64,000 bases of DNA. It comes from Rhodocyclaceae bacterium (lineage in GTDB: Bacteria; Pseudomonadota; Gammaproteobacteria; Burkholderiales; CAIKXV01). Under the pieces are notes generated by a model. That model was not told where the DNA came from and did no database searches. It saw nothing but the letters and a program-made list of their open reading frames with translations. Below, in pieces: positions 1 to 8,407 of this stretch (positions are counted from its first letter, which is position 1; every line of letters starts with the position of its first letter). The stretch lies in assembly GCA_020248265.1 (NCBI GenBank), contig JADCHX010000011.1, forward strand, positions 124,001-188,000, written 5' to 3'. Both the position numbers and the translations under genes were made by a program.

Positions 1-1
1 C

Positions 2-400
2 GGCGCGATCGGCACCGGCCGCGTCGTCGCGGGCTGCCACCGGATCGTCGAGGCAGTCACCGTCGAAGCGGTGGCCGAGGCGCTGACGCTCGCGCGCCGG
101 CTGGGCGCGGATGCGGCGCGGGTACGCGCGGCGCTGGCCGGCGGGTTCGCCGCCAGCCATGTACTCGACGTGCACGGGGCGCGCATGCTGTCGCGCGCGT
201 TCGTGCCGGGGCTGGCGGCCGGCACGCATGCCGATGCGCTCGGGATGGTCGTGGACGAAGCCCATGCGCTCGGGCTCGACCTGCCGGGCAGCGCGCTGGT
301 CGCGCAGCAGCTCAATGCACTGGTGGGCGCCGGTGACGGCGCGCTCGATTCGTCCGCGCTGGTGAAGGTGCTCGAGCGCATGGCCGGAGAATCGCGATGA
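2..400 (+). CDS. 3-hydroxyisobutyrate dehydrogenase family protein, C-terminal part, catalytic Lys missing
   Basis: The 5' part lies outside the window; the frame is open from base 2. The visible residues are the helical C-terminal domain of the NAD(P)-dependent beta-hydroxyacid dehydrogenase family (HIBADH, tartronate semialdehyde reductase). It aligns throughout with the complete homologue starting at 1369, including the shared ending LDSSA. At the family motif GxGxxxKxxNQ this protein reads GTGRVVAGCHR, so the catalytic Lys is Ala and the Asn is His. The second conserved Lys (HWKDL in the paralogue) is also Ala (THADAL). I infer an enzyme with altered or no dehydrogenase activity. Its stop overlaps the next gene's start as ATGA, so the two are probably cotranslated. 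Confidence 0.75.
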   Translation, partial: GAIGTGRVVAGCHRIVEAVTVEAVAEALTLARRLGADAARVRAALAGGFAASHVLDVHGARMLSRAFVPGLAAGTHADALGMVVDEAHALGLDLPGSALVAQQLNALVGAGDGALDSSALVKVLERMAGESR

Positions 401-1320
401 CCGGCCAGGCCGGGGGCGGCAGCGGCCGCCCGCGAGGGTGCCGGATCGGCGGGTTGCTGACCGCCGCTGCGCTGTTTCTGGGCAGCGGGGGTGCGGTCGC
501 GCAGATGCCGCCCCCGGCGGTGACCCAGGCACCGGGCCGGCCGCCAGCGACGGCGGCCGATCGTGACGCAGCCTCCCGCAAGCCCGGCGCGGCCTGGTAC
601 CGCGGCAACCTGATCACCCTCGATGCGTCCGAACCCAGGGCCGGCTTCAAGGCGCGCTGGACCTTCGAACGCACGTCCGATAACGACATCCGGCTGGTGC
701 TCGAAGAGCAGCGCAAGGCCGGGCCCCAGTCGGGCACCATCCTGATCATCGGCCAGAAGGCGTTGCTCACGCGCGACCTCGTGCTGGCGCGGCAGGGGGG
801 GCTGATGCCCGCGGTGGATGGCCCGACGCTGCTGCTCAACCTGACCCTGCGCCTGCTCGAGCGCGGCGTCCCTGACGGGCCGCAGTCGCTGCGGCGCGAG
901 CGTACGGTCACGGTGAAGGACGACAAGCAGCCGCTGTCGGTCGATACGCCGAGCGCCGCAGGCACCTTCCTGCCGCCCTGGCAACTCACCGGCAAGGTGC
1001 GGCGCAACGGCGAAGTGGTCGAGTTCGACCTGCTGCTGGTCAGCCGGTCGCGCACCGACCCGAACGGCACGAACAACACGACGCTTCGCGGCACCTGGCG
1101 CGACGAAGCGAAGAAACCGCCAGAACTGCCTGACGGCCTGTCGCTCCAGGGGTGGTCGCTGCATGCGATCGGCAGCGTAGCCAAAGACGTCAATCGGCAG
1201 CAGGGTATCGTCTACGACGCAATCCCGCGCCAGGGCTTCGCGACGCTGGGCGAACTGCGCAAGGCGATCGCGCTCGGCTGGCCCGGGCAGCCCGACGCCG
1301 TCTATCACGGGAAGAAATAG
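397..1320 (+). CDS. secreted protein of unknown function
   Basis: The protein has 307 aa. The N-terminus has a basic stretch, a hydrophobic core (LLTAAALFLGSGGAVA) and a likely signal-peptidase site after AVAQ, so it is probably exported. The mature part starts with a Pro/Ala-rich linker, followed by a soluble region rich in beta-strand-like segments (residues about 65-270) with no catalytic motif that I recognise. The start overlaps the preceding dehydrogenase-like gene by 4 bases, and another member of that family follows about 50 bases downstream. This suggests a three-gene unit, but I cannot assign a role. Confidence 0.7.
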   Translation: MTGQAGGGSGRPRGCRIGGLLTAAALFLGSGGAVAQMPPPAVTQAPGRPPATAADRDAASRKPGAAWYRGNLITLDASEPRAGFKARWTFERTSDNDIRLVLEEQRKAGPQSGTILIIGQKALLTRDLVLARQGGLMPAVDGPTLLLNLTLRLLERGVPDGPQSLRRERTVTVKDDKQPLSVDTPSAAGTFLPPWQLTGKVRRNGEVVEFDLLLVSRSRTDPNGTNNTTLRGTWRDEAKKPPELPDGLSLQGWSLHAIGSVAKDVNRQQGIVYDAIPRQGFATLGELRKAIALGWPGQPDAVYHGKK

Positions 1321-1368
1321 ACATTGGAAGAGACAGGGTTACCGGAGGCGGCATCCGGCCCGGGGCGA

Positions 1369-2238
1369 ATGATGCGCGTGGGCGTGATCGGACTGGGCGT
1401 GATGGGACGGCCGATGGCGGCCAACCTGATGCGCGCCGGCTTTCCAGTCGCGGTGTATGCGCGGCGTGCGGCGTCGGCCGCATCGCTGGTCGCCGACGGC
1501 GCAACGGCCTGCGATTCGCCGGCGGCGCTGGCCGCGCGCTGCGATGCCGTCATCACGATGGTCACCGCCGACGCCGATGTCGAGCAGGTTCTGTTCGGCC
1601 CCGGTGGCGCTGTCGAGGGGCTGGTGCCGGGTGCGCTCGTGATCGACCACAGCACGATCTCGCCGTCGACCGCGCGTGCGTGTGCCGCGCGGCTGGCGCG
1701 GCAATCGGTGCAGATGCTCGATGCCCCGGTATCCGGCGGCGAGGCGGGCGCGATTGCCGGCTCGCTGTCGATCATGGCCGGTGGCGATGCCGATGCGTTC
1801 GAACGCGCGCGGCCGCTGCTCCAGGCGGTTGGCCGCACGCTGGTGCACGTGGGCGACAGCGGGGCGGGGCAGGTGGCGAAGGCTGCCAACCAGCTCGCGA
1901 TCTGCGTGACGCTGCAGGGCATGGCCGAGGCGTTCTGCCTGGCTGGCGCGCATGGCGTCGATCCCCAGGTGCTGCTCGATTCATTGCGCGCGGGAACCAC
2001 GGCCAGCCGCATGCTCGAGGTCATGGGGCCGAAGATGGCCAGCGGCGATACCCGGGCTGGCGTGGAGTCGAGGCTGCACTGGAAGGACCTGCGCATCGTG
2101 CTGGAGGCCGCACGCCGGTCCGGCATCGCGCTGCCGGGCGCCGCGATCGCCACGCAGACGTTCAGCGCATTGCAGAAGGCCGGCGGGGAGCGGCTCGACT
2201 CGTCGGCGATCCTCGGCATCGTCCGGCGCGACCGCTGA
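1369..2238 (+). CDS. NAD(P)-dependent beta-hydroxyacid dehydrogenase (HIBADH family)
   Basis: A complete family member of 289 aa. The N-terminus has the Rossmann motif GVIGLGVMGRPMAANL, then the substrate-binding DAPVSGGEAGA and the catalytic-Lys motif GAGQVAKAANQ. Enzymes of this family oxidise 3-hydroxyisobutyrate or reduce tartronate semialdehyde and related short hydroxyacids; the exact substrate cannot be read from the sequence. I chose the ATG at 1369, which begins MMRVGVIGLG as in homologues. A TTG at 1324 would add 15 unmatched residues. Unlike the truncated paralogue at the window edge, all the catalytic residues are present. Confidence 0.88.
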   Translation: MMRVGVIGLGVMGRPMAANLMRAGFPVAVYARRAASAASLVADGATACDSPAALAARCDAVITMVTADADVEQVLFGPGGAVEGLVPGALVIDHSTISPSTARACAARLARQSVQMLDAPVSGGEAGAIAGSLSIMAGGDADAFERARPLLQAVGRTLVHVGDSGAGQVAKAANQLAICVTLQGMAEAFCLAGAHGVDPQVLLDSLRAGTTASRMLEVMGPKMASGDTRAGVESRLHWKDLRIVLEAARRSGIALPGAAIATQTFSALQKAGGERLDSSAILGIVRRDR

Positions 2239-2266
2239 ACTGGCGGACGCGACCGACCTGCCGCGC

Positions 2267-2839
2267 TCAGGGCATGCGCACTGGGCGTTCGTCGGTCAGC
2301 TTCACCAGCGCCGTGATGGTGCGGCGGGCACCGATGGTCTCCGACTCGGTGGATTCGCTGTACTCGAGGAGCTGGTAGCCGCCCAGCCCGGCCTTCAGCG
2401 CCAGTTCGGTCGCGCGGCGGCGCACGATCTGCGGCGGCTCGCCGTCGCCGCCGGTCGCGATGCGCTTCTTGCGCAGCGACAGGTGCACGAGCGTCGGCGA
2501 CACCTGGCGCTCCGCGACTTCCCAGTTGGGGCCGAGCGGATCGACGAACCAGTACACCAGTGCCGCTGCCAGCGCCGACTCGAGCGGGATGCTCAGCGAC
2601 GGGCTCACCGGCAGCGCGTAGTCCGGCACCAGCGTACTTCCTGGCAGCACCCGGTTGGCGACTTCGGTCGATGTCATGCTGCAGCCGGTGGCGAGCAGCA
2701 GCGCGGCGGCGCAGGTGGCCAGCGCCGGCGACCAGGTCGTGCGGCTGCACGCCGGAGTCAGCGCGGGCGCCGCACGGCCGGGCGCAACCGGCTGCGCAGG
2801 GGACGGGTCCGGACGGTCGGGAGCAGGCAGGTCGATCAT
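2267..2839 (-). CDS. predicted lipoprotein of unknown function
   Basis: The protein has 190 aa. A lipobox LLATGC puts the lipidated Cys at residue 53, after a hydrophobic stretch, so it is probably anchored to a membrane facing the periplasm. The region before the signal core is unusually long and Pro-rich for a lipoprotein, and no alternative in-frame start is visible nearby. The rest carries conserved-looking segments (NWEVAE, LRKKRIATGGDGE, a C-terminal Arg-rich region) but no enzyme motif. The gene is convergent with the dehydrogenase before it and divergent from the lyase after it. A TATACT element on its strand (2851-2846) lies only about 6 bases from the ATG, so the transcript may be almost leaderless. 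Confidence 0.65.
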   Translation of the reverse strand: MIDLPAPDRPDPSPAQPVAPGRAAPALTPACSRTTWSPALATCAAALLLATGCSMTSTEVANRVLPGSTLVPDYALPVSPSLSIPLESALAAALVYWFVDPLGPNWEVAERQVSPTLVHLSLRKKRIATGGDGEPPQIVRRRATELALKAGLGGYQLLEYSESTESETIGARRTITALVKLTDERPVRMP

Positions 2840-3025
2840 TTAGCCAGTATAACGGGCGTGCCGGCGGCATCTTTAGCGCCGGCGCGCCGAAAGGCATCAG
2901 GAAGGGCAGCGTGGGCGCTTCCCGAACGGGCCGCCGCGGGTCGTCGTTCCGTGCCCGCCTGACAGGGGAACCAGGGGCAACTGGCTATACTTCCGCCCAC
3001 CCACGAGCCAGGATCACCCTGCCTG

Positions 3026-4024
3026 ATGATGCCAGTCCCCGCAGCCGCACGCCCGACCCGCCTGTTCCGCAGCGAACTCGCGGTGCCCGGCTCCCAGCCG
3101 AAGATGTTCGAGAAGGCCGCGCGCTCGGCCGCCGATGCGGTCTACCTCGACCTCGAGGACGCAGTGGCCTTCGCCGACAAGGCGACCGCCCGCGCCAACG
3201 TGGTCGACGCGCTGAACGGGATCGACTGGGGACGCCGGACGCTGGAGGTGCGGGTCAACGGACTCGACACCCCGTTCATGTTCCGCGACGTGATCGACAT
3301 CGTCGGGCGTTGTCCGCGCGTCGACGTGCTGATCATCCCGAAGGTGACAAGCCCGGCCGACCTGCATGCGGTCGACATGCTCGTCGGCCAGGTCGAGATG
3401 GAGGCAGGACGGTCGAAACGGACCGGCCTGGTGGCGCTGGTTGAGAGCGCGATGGGCATCGCGAACATCGAGGCGATCGCGGCCTCGGCCGCGCAGCCGG
3501 CGTCGCGTCTCGAAGGCATCACCTTCGGCAGCGGCGACTTCGCCGCCTCCACGCGGATGCGAACGACATCGATCGGCGGCGTGACGCCGCATTACGGCGT
3601 GCTGACCGATCCGGCCGCGGGGCAGCCGGGCGGCGCGCGCGGCTTCCACTGGGGCGATCCCTGGCATGCCGTGCATTCGAGGCTGGTGGTCGCGGCGCGT
3701 GCATGGAACCTGCGTCCGCTCGACGGCCCGTTCGCCGATTTCCGCGATACCGAAGGCCTGCTCGCCAGCGCGCATCGCGCAGCGGCGCTCGGCTTCGAAG
3801 GCAAGATGTGCATCCACCCGGCGCAGATCGGCCCGGTCAACGAGGTCTTCAGTCCGCGCGCGGACGAAGTCGCCCAGGCGCGCCGCATCATCGAGGCGAT
3901 GCAGTCGGCCGCGGCCGCGGGGCAGGGTGCGGTGTCGCTCGATGGCCGGATGCTGGATATCGTCAGTATCCGGCAGGCCGAGCAACTGATCGGGCGCGCC
4001 GAGGCGATCCTGGCCGCTGGCTGA
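3026..4024 (+). CDS. HpcH/HpaI aldolase/citrate lyase family CoA-ester lyase (malyl-CoA lyase-like)
   Basis: A protein of 332 aa from the CitE/Mcl group, which cleaves or forms malyl-CoA-type thioesters (for example malyl-CoA to acetyl-CoA plus glyoxylate). Visible motifs are RSELAVPG near the N-terminus, YLDLEDAV (metal and active-site region), LIIPKV, ALVESAMGI with the metal-binding Glu, and the C-terminal KMCIHPAQI. ATG codons occur at 3026 and 3029. A TATACT -10-like element is at 2986-2991 with no convincing -35. The exact acyl-CoA substrate cannot be told from this; L-malyl-CoA, beta-methylmalyl-CoA and citramalyl-CoA are all possible. Confidence 0.85.
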   Translation: MMPVPAAARPTRLFRSELAVPGSQPKMFEKAARSAADAVYLDLEDAVAFADKATARANVVDALNGIDWGRRTLEVRVNGLDTPFMFRDVIDIVGRCPRVDVLIIPKVTSPADLHAVDMLVGQVEMEAGRSKRTGLVALVESAMGIANIEAIAASAAQPASRLEGITFGSGDFAASTRMRTTSIGGVTPHYGVLTDPAAGQPGGARGFHWGDPWHAVHSRLVVAARAWNLRPLDGPFADFRDTEGLLASAHRAAALGFEGKMCIHPAQIGPVNEVFSPRADEVAQARRIIEAMQSAAAAGQGAVSLDGRMLDIVSIRQAEQLIGRAEAILAAG

Positions 4025-4062
4025 CGTCAGGCAATGGCAGGCTCGGCCGGCATCACCAAAAG

Positions 4063-4106
4063 AAAGTTTCGCCAGATTGAAACTTTGCCGACAGACTTTG
4101 TCAAAG
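4063..4106. promoter_or_regulatory. inverted repeats in the TerC upstream region
   Basis: Two perfect dyads lie in an AT-richer patch of the 259-base gap before the TerC gene: AAAGTTTC (4063-4070) with GAAACTTT (4079-4086), and CTTTG-T-CAAAG (4096-4106). They could be a terminator remnant of the lyase gene or operator sites. I see no T-run after them. The remaining 170 bases up to the TerC start hold nothing that I recognise. Confidence 0.3.
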
Positions 4107-4283
4107 ACACAGGGCCCGCACGACTGTCGTGGCGATTACCGAGAACGTTCATGGCGGGTCCGACCTGAACAATGTACGCCATTGGCGCCACCGAGAACGA
4201 ACAATCCCTGACTGGTTGCAGCCTTCGATCGCCTGCCCGGCGGTCCTGGGGGCAGTGCGGGCGGGTGTAGCGAGCGAAGAGAG

Positions 4284-5324
4284 ATGAACCTAGAACAGGC
4301 TGCAGATTTCGAGATCCAGGTCGGGGAACCCTGGATGTGGGGTGCGTTTGCATTGTTTGTCATGATCGCGCTGGCGATCGACATCCTGCTGCTCGAACGG
4401 AAGGGTTCGAAGGCGGTCAGCTTCAAGGAGGCGCTGAACTGGTCGATCCTCTGGATCGCATTGTCCTTCGTGTTCAACGGCCTGCTGTTCCTCTACCTGT
4501 GGGACAAGTACAGCGCGCCCGAGTACGTCGCCCGGTTCGGGGCCGATTTCGGCTGGTTCGTCGCCTGGGAAAAATCGCTCGAGTTCCTGGCCGGCTACCT
4601 GATCGAGAAGTCGCTTGCGGTCGACAACATCTTCGTGTTCCTGATGATCTTCACGTTCTTCGCGACGCCACCCGAGTACCAGCGGCGCGCGCTGATCTAC
4701 GGGATCATCGGGGCGATCATCCTGCGCGCGATCATGATCCTGGTCGGCGTCTGGCTGATCCAGCACTTCCACTGGATCCTGTACGTGTTCGGCGCGTTCC
4801 TCGTCTACACCGGCTACAAGATGTGGGCGCATGCGGATGACGAACCTGACCTCGAGCAGAATCCGATGCTCAAGTTCCTGCGCAGCAAGATGAAGATCAC
4901 GCGCGAGTACGCCGGCGAGAAGTTCTTTGTGTTCAAGGACGGGGTGAAGTACGCGACGCCGATGTTCGTCGTGCTGATCATGATCGGCGTCATCGACGTG
5001 GTGTTCGCGGTCGATTCGATCCCGGCGATCTTCGCCATCACGCTCGACCCGTTCATCGTGCTGACGTCGAACATCTTCGCGATCCTCGGGTTGCGTGCGA
5101 TGTACTTCCTGCTCGCCAACATGAAGGACAAGTTCCACCTGCTCAATTACGGCCTCGCGATCATCCTGATCTTCATCGGCACCAAGATGCTGCTGCTGGA
5201 CGTCTACAAGATCCCGGTGTACGTATCGCTCGGTGTCGTCATCACCGTGCTGGCCGCGTCGATGATCCTCAGCCTGAAAATCCCGCCGCGCGGCGCGGCC
5301 GCCGCCGGCGACGAGACGAAGTAG
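4284..5324 (+). CDS. TerC family integral membrane protein
   Basis: The protein has 346 aa with about seven to nine hydrophobic membrane spans. The family hallmarks are two intramembrane acidic motifs, SLAVDNIFVF (Asp114) and FAVDSIPAIF (Asp244). TerC/Alx proteins are linked to tellurite resistance and, for Alx and related members, to manganese homeostasis; metal handling at the inner membrane is the likely role. The start ATG at 4284 is preceded by GAAGAGAG. It stands alone, followed by a strong terminator. Alx genes often have an upstream Mn2+ (yybP-ykoY) riboswitch, but I could not recognise its conserved core in the gap here. Confidence 0.93.
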   Translation: MNLEQAADFEIQVGEPWMWGAFALFVMIALAIDILLLERKGSKAVSFKEALNWSILWIALSFVFNGLLFLYLWDKYSAPEYVARFGADFGWFVAWEKSLEFLAGYLIEKSLAVDNIFVFLMIFTFFATPPEYQRRALIYGIIGAIILRAIMILVGVWLIQHFHWILYVFGAFLVYTGYKMWAHADDEPDLEQNPMLKFLRSKMKITREYAGEKFFVFKDGVKYATPMFVVLIMIGVIDVVFAVDSIPAIFAITLDPFIVLTSNIFAILGLRAMYFLLANMKDKFHLLNYGLAIILIFIGTKMLLLDVYKIPVYVSLGVVITVLAASMILSLKIPPRGAAAAGDETK

Positions 5325-5359
5325 CAGGAGGGCGGAGCAGCCCCGCGTCGCAGCATCCC

Positions 5360-5388
5360 GGCCCCGCTTCGGCGGGGCCGTTTCGTTT
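5360..5388 (+). terminator. rho-independent terminator after the TerC gene
   Basis: A perfect 8-bp GC stem GGCCCCGC / GCGGGGCC closed by a TTCG tetraloop, followed by GTTTCGTTT. It lies 35 bases after the TerC stop and upstream of the next gene's promoter. Confidence 0.85.
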
Positions 5389-5410
5389 CCCACGGTTAGC
5401 ACCGCGGCTG

Positions 5411-5439
5411 TTGGCACCGGCGACCCGCGCGCCCATACT
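5411..5439 (+). promoter_or_regulatory. candidate sigma-70 promoter for the CBS-domain gene
   Basis: TTGGCA (5411-5416, 5 of 6 to consensus), a 17-base spacer and CATACT (5434-5439, 4 of 6). It lies after the TerC terminator and about 65 bases before the ATG at 5506. Confidence 0.5.
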
Positions 5440-5505
5440 GCGGGGGCGGGCAGCAGTGGTGCCTCGGAGCGCCCCGCCTGAGCCCGGTCGCCAGGGGAGG
5501 ATCCC

Positions 5506-5931
5506 ATGAAGACAGCGAGGCAATTGATCGAAAGAAAGCCGGGTGTCGTGTCGATCGCGCCGCACGAGAGCGTGTTCACCGCGCTCGAGCGTATGGCCGA
5601 GCACGACATCGGTGCACTGGTGGTGCTGGACGGGTCGGTGCTGGCCGGCATGCTGTCCGAGCGCGACTACGCCCGGAAGGTGATCCTGCTCGGCAAGTCC
5701 TCGCGCGATATCCGGGTGTCGGAGATCATGACCCACAAGGTCGTCTGCGTCGGGCCCGACCAGACGGTCGATCAGTGCATGGGCGTGATGACCGAGAAGC
5801 GCTGCCGCCACCTGCCGGTGCTCGAGGACAAGCGCGTGATCGGGGTGCTGTCGATCGGCGACCTGGTGAAGGAGACCATCTCCGAACAGCAATTCCAGAT
5901 CGCCCAGCTGGAAAGCTACATAATGACCTGA
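5506..5931 (+). CDS. CBS-domain pair protein
   Basis: The protein has 141 aa and is made almost entirely of two CBS domains (residues about 10-62 and 75-130). CBS pairs bind adenosine nucleotides and act as energy or redox sensors; free-standing ones like this usually regulate an unknown partner. Typical features are GALVVLDG...GMLSERDYARKV and the second-repeat RHLPVLEDKRVIGVLSIGDLVK. The start ATG follows a clear AGGGGAGGA ribosome site. It is followed 34 bases later by the CinA-like gene on the same strand, so the two may be cotranscribed. Confidence 0.9.
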   Translation: MKTARQLIERKPGVVSIAPHESVFTALERMAEHDIGALVVLDGSVLAGMLSERDYARKVILLGKSSRDIRVSEIMTHKVVCVGPDQTVDQCMGVMTEKRCRHLPVLEDKRVIGVLSIGDLVKETISEQQFQIAQLESYIMT

Positions 5932-5965
5932 TGCCGCATGGCGGCGCCGCACAGGAAGCAAGGCA

Positions 5966-6718
5966 ATGGGATTCGGAAGCATCATCATCGGTGACGAGAT
6001 CCTCACCGGCAAGCGACAGGACAAACACTTCTCGACCGTGGTCGCGGCGCTCGGCAGGCGGGGCCTCGAGTTGTCGTGGTCGACCTGCCTGCAGGACGAG
6101 CCTGCGCGCATCACCGACGCGCTGGCGCGCGCGCTCGCCACCGACGATGTCGTGTTCTCGTTCGGGGGCATCGGTGCCACGCCCGACGACCACACGCGGC
6201 AGTGCGCCGCGGCGGCTGGCGGGGTCGGGCTTGAACTGCATCCGGACGCCGAGCGCGAGATCCGCGGCCGCTGGGGCGAAGAGGTCACGCCGCACCGGCT
6301 GGCGATGGGCATGTTTCCGGCAGGCAGCTCGATCATCCCGAATCCGTACAACCGGATCCCGGGATTCACCTTCCGCAACGTGCATTTCTTCCCCGGATTC
6401 CCGCAGATGGCCTGGCCGATGCTCGACTGGGTGCTCGACACGGTCTATCCGCACCTGGCGCGGGTGCCGGAAGTCGATATCGCTATCCTGGTCTACGGTG
6501 CCGGGGAGAGCCAGCTGATCGACCTGATGAACGCCTGTGTCGGCCGGTATCCTGCGCTGAAACTGTTCAGCCTGCCACGTATCGCCGAGCGACCGTACAT
6601 CGAATTGGGCGTGCGCGGCGAGGCCGCGCTGGCCGAGCAGGGCCTCGCGTTCCTGCGCGAAGGTGTGATGGCCGGCGGCTTCACTTTCGAGCCGCGGGTG
6701 ACGCTGGCACTGGACTGA
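5966..6718 (+). CDS. CinA-like molybdopterin-binding domain protein
   Basis: The protein has 250 aa. The MoaB/MogA-like fold of the CinA N-terminal domain shows in IIIGDEILTGKRQDKH near the start and VFSFGGIGATPDDHTRQ around residues 52-70. It lacks the C-terminal nicotinamide-nucleotide amidohydrolase domain of full CinA, so it belongs to the stand-alone type. The biochemical role of this type is not well settled: molybdopterin binding, or ADP-ribose/NMN-related hydrolysis as in COG1058 proteins. The ATG is preceded by AGGAAGCAAGG. Confidence 0.85.
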   Translation: MGFGSIIIGDEILTGKRQDKHFSTVVAALGRRGLELSWSTCLQDEPARITDALARALATDDVVFSFGGIGATPDDHTRQCAAAAGGVGLELHPDAEREIRGRWGEEVTPHRLAMGMFPAGSSIIPNPYNRIPGFTFRNVHFFPGFPQMAWPMLDWVLDTVYPHLARVPEVDIAILVYGAGESQLIDLMNACVGRYPALKLFSLPRIAERPYIELGVRGEAALAEQGLAFLREGVMAGGFTFEPRVTLALD

Positions 6719-6743
6719 CGCGCGTCGGCTGCCCTTGCCGCGC

Positions 6744-7451
6744 ATGGCCATTGCCGTGGATACCACCGAGCGGATGCCGGATGCGGACGGAGCCCATCGC
6801 GCACGCTCATCGCCGGGCGGAACGCCCGGGAACTCGCGCGTTGCAGCACTGGAAGGGGACGCAGACGAAGAACTGATGCTGCGCTACCGCGACGGCGATG
6901 CACAGGCATTCGATCGGCTGTACGAGCGCCATCGCGCCGGGCTCTACCGTTTCATCCTGCGCCAGTGCAGGCACCGTACCGAGGCGGACGAGGTCTTCCA
7001 GGATGTCTGGATGAACCTGATCGGCGCGCGTGGCCGTTACCAGCCGAGCGCGAAGTTCCGGACCTTCCTGTTCCAGATCGCCCGCAACCGGGTGATCGAC
7101 CTGGCACGGCGCAGCCATGAGAGCCACGGGCTGTCGATCGACGAGGCGCACGATGGATCCGGCATGACACTCGCCGAACGACTTCCCGCGGAGGCAGCCC
7201 TCGAACCGCAGGCGATCGCCGAGCGGCGCGCGCTGGCCCGCGAACTGCAGGCCGCGATCGCGGCGCTGCCGTTCGTCCAGCGCGAGGCGCTGCTGCTGCA
7301 CGAGGATGGCGGCCTTTCGCTGGACGAGATCGCCGCGCTCACCGGTGCCGGGCGGGAGACGGTCAAGAGCCGCTTGCGCCATGCGCTGCGCAGGCTGCGT
7401 GCTTGCTTCGGCGCCACCGGCACGGCTGCCTCCGGACGGGAGGGGACATGA
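6744..7451 (+). CDS. ECF-type RNA polymerase sigma factor
   Basis: The protein has 235 aa. Region 2 (about residues 45-115) shows the typical sequence from DAQAFDRLYERH to TEADEVFQDVWMNL and KFRTFLFQIARNRVIDLAR. Region 4 (about 165-220) has LPFVQREALLLHEDGGLSLDEIA and a helix-turn-helix GRETVKSRLRHALRRLR. The N-terminal 45 residues are extra and probably disordered. ATG 6744 was chosen over a TTG at 6735. The following gene overlaps it as ATGA and encodes a single-span membrane protein, the classical sigma/anti-sigma arrangement. The target promoters are not identifiable here. Confidence 0.92.
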   Translation: MAIAVDTTERMPDADGAHRARSSPGGTPGNSRVAALEGDADEELMLRYRDGDAQAFDRLYERHRAGLYRFILRQCRHRTEADEVFQDVWMNLIGARGRYQPSAKFRTFLFQIARNRVIDLARRSHESHGLSIDEAHDGSGMTLAERLPAEAALEPQAIAERRALARELQAAIAALPFVQREALLLHEDGGLSLDEIAALTGAGRETVKSRLRHALRRLRACFGATGTAASGREGT

Positions 7452-8287
7452 GCGTCTCAGGTCAGCCCCCAGCGTCCGGTCCGGGCGACGGCCTGGCCGG
7501 GCGCCGCGCGGACGATGCCGAACTCGCCCGCCTGCTCGACCGGCGATCGCCCCTGTCGGTACCGTTGCGCGCAGCGGCCGCTGCAGACGGTCCTCCCGGC
7601 GCCGTCGATGCGGCGATCCGCGCAGCCGCGCGGCGGGCGGTGGCTGCCGGGCCGCAGCCCTTGCCGGATGACGGCATGGCCTTGCCCGGCGGCAGTGGCC
7701 GCCCTCGCCCGTGGTGGCACGCTGCGCGACTGCCGATCGCCGCCGCTGCCATGCTGGTGGTGACCGTTTCCGTGACGCTGCTGGTCGATCGCGAACAGCG
7801 CGCGCCGCAGTCCGCGCCGGAGGACCTGCGAACCGGCGTAGCGGCGCCCGCGTCGTCGGCGCTGCCATCCGCTGCGGTCGTGCTGCCTGAAGGGCTGGCG
7901 TCCGGGCCTGGGCGGGACGGACGCAGCCCGGCCGCCCGACCGGCAGTCGCCCCCGCCGCCCCTGTACCGTCTGTCGAGCCGATGGTGCCTGTACCTGCAC
8001 CGACGGCCGGCGCCACGTTGGAACGTCCGGCCGCGGACTATGAACCTCCGTCGACGCGCCGGTCAGTCGCCCCGATGGCCGCGCCCCCACCGCCACCGCC
8101 GCAGGCGGCGGCATCCGGGACCGCAACCCCGGCAGAGGCGGCCTCGCTGCCTCCCGATCGGTGGCTGCAGCGCATCCTCGAACTGCGCAGCAGCGGACGT
8201 ACGCAGGAAGCCGCGGAGGCCCTTGCCGCCTTCCGCAAGGCGTGGCCCGGCCATCCGCTCCCGCCGGAACTTGCCGGGACGCCCTGA
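7448..8287 (+). CDS. putative membrane-anchored anti-sigma factor
   Basis: The protein has 279 aa. A cytoplasmic N-terminal part (about 95 residues) is followed by one transmembrane segment (ARLPIAAAAMLVVTVSVTLLV), a long Ala/Pro-rich linker and a short C-terminal domain (about residues 235-279) with a helical WLQRILELRSSGRTQEAAEALAAFRKAWPGHP segment. That topology, plus the 4-base overlap with the ECF sigma gene, supports an anti-sigma role. It lacks the HxxxCxxC zinc motif of ZAS-type anti-sigmas, and sequence similarity to known ones is not obvious to me. The function is therefore inferred from context. Confidence 0.7.
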   Translation: MSVSGQPPASGPGDGLAGRRADDAELARLLDRRSPLSVPLRAAAAADGPPGAVDAAIRAAARRAVAAGPQPLPDDGMALPGGSGRPRPWWHAARLPIAAAAMLVVTVSVTLLVDREQRAPQSAPEDLRTGVAAPASSALPSAAVVLPEGLASGPGRDGRSPAARPAVAPAAPVPSVEPMVPVPAPTAGATLERPAADYEPPSTRRSVAPMAAPPPPPPQAAASGTATPAEAASLPPDRWLQRILELRSSGRTQEAAEALAAFRKAWPGHPLPPELAGTP

Positions 8288-8407
8288 TTCGTCCGGTGCG
8301 AGGGATGGCCCGGCGGCCTGCGCTCAAGTCGGCTGGCCGCCGGTCGTTAAAGCGGCAGGGTGAAGAGCGCGCTCCAGCGACATCACCGCCTGCCCCGAGG
8401 TCCCTCC

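Noticed and set aside
4107-4283. yybP-ykoY manganese riboswitch before the TerC gene
   Set aside because: I could not find the conserved core or the expected helix arrangement by eye; a covariance-model search would be decisive.
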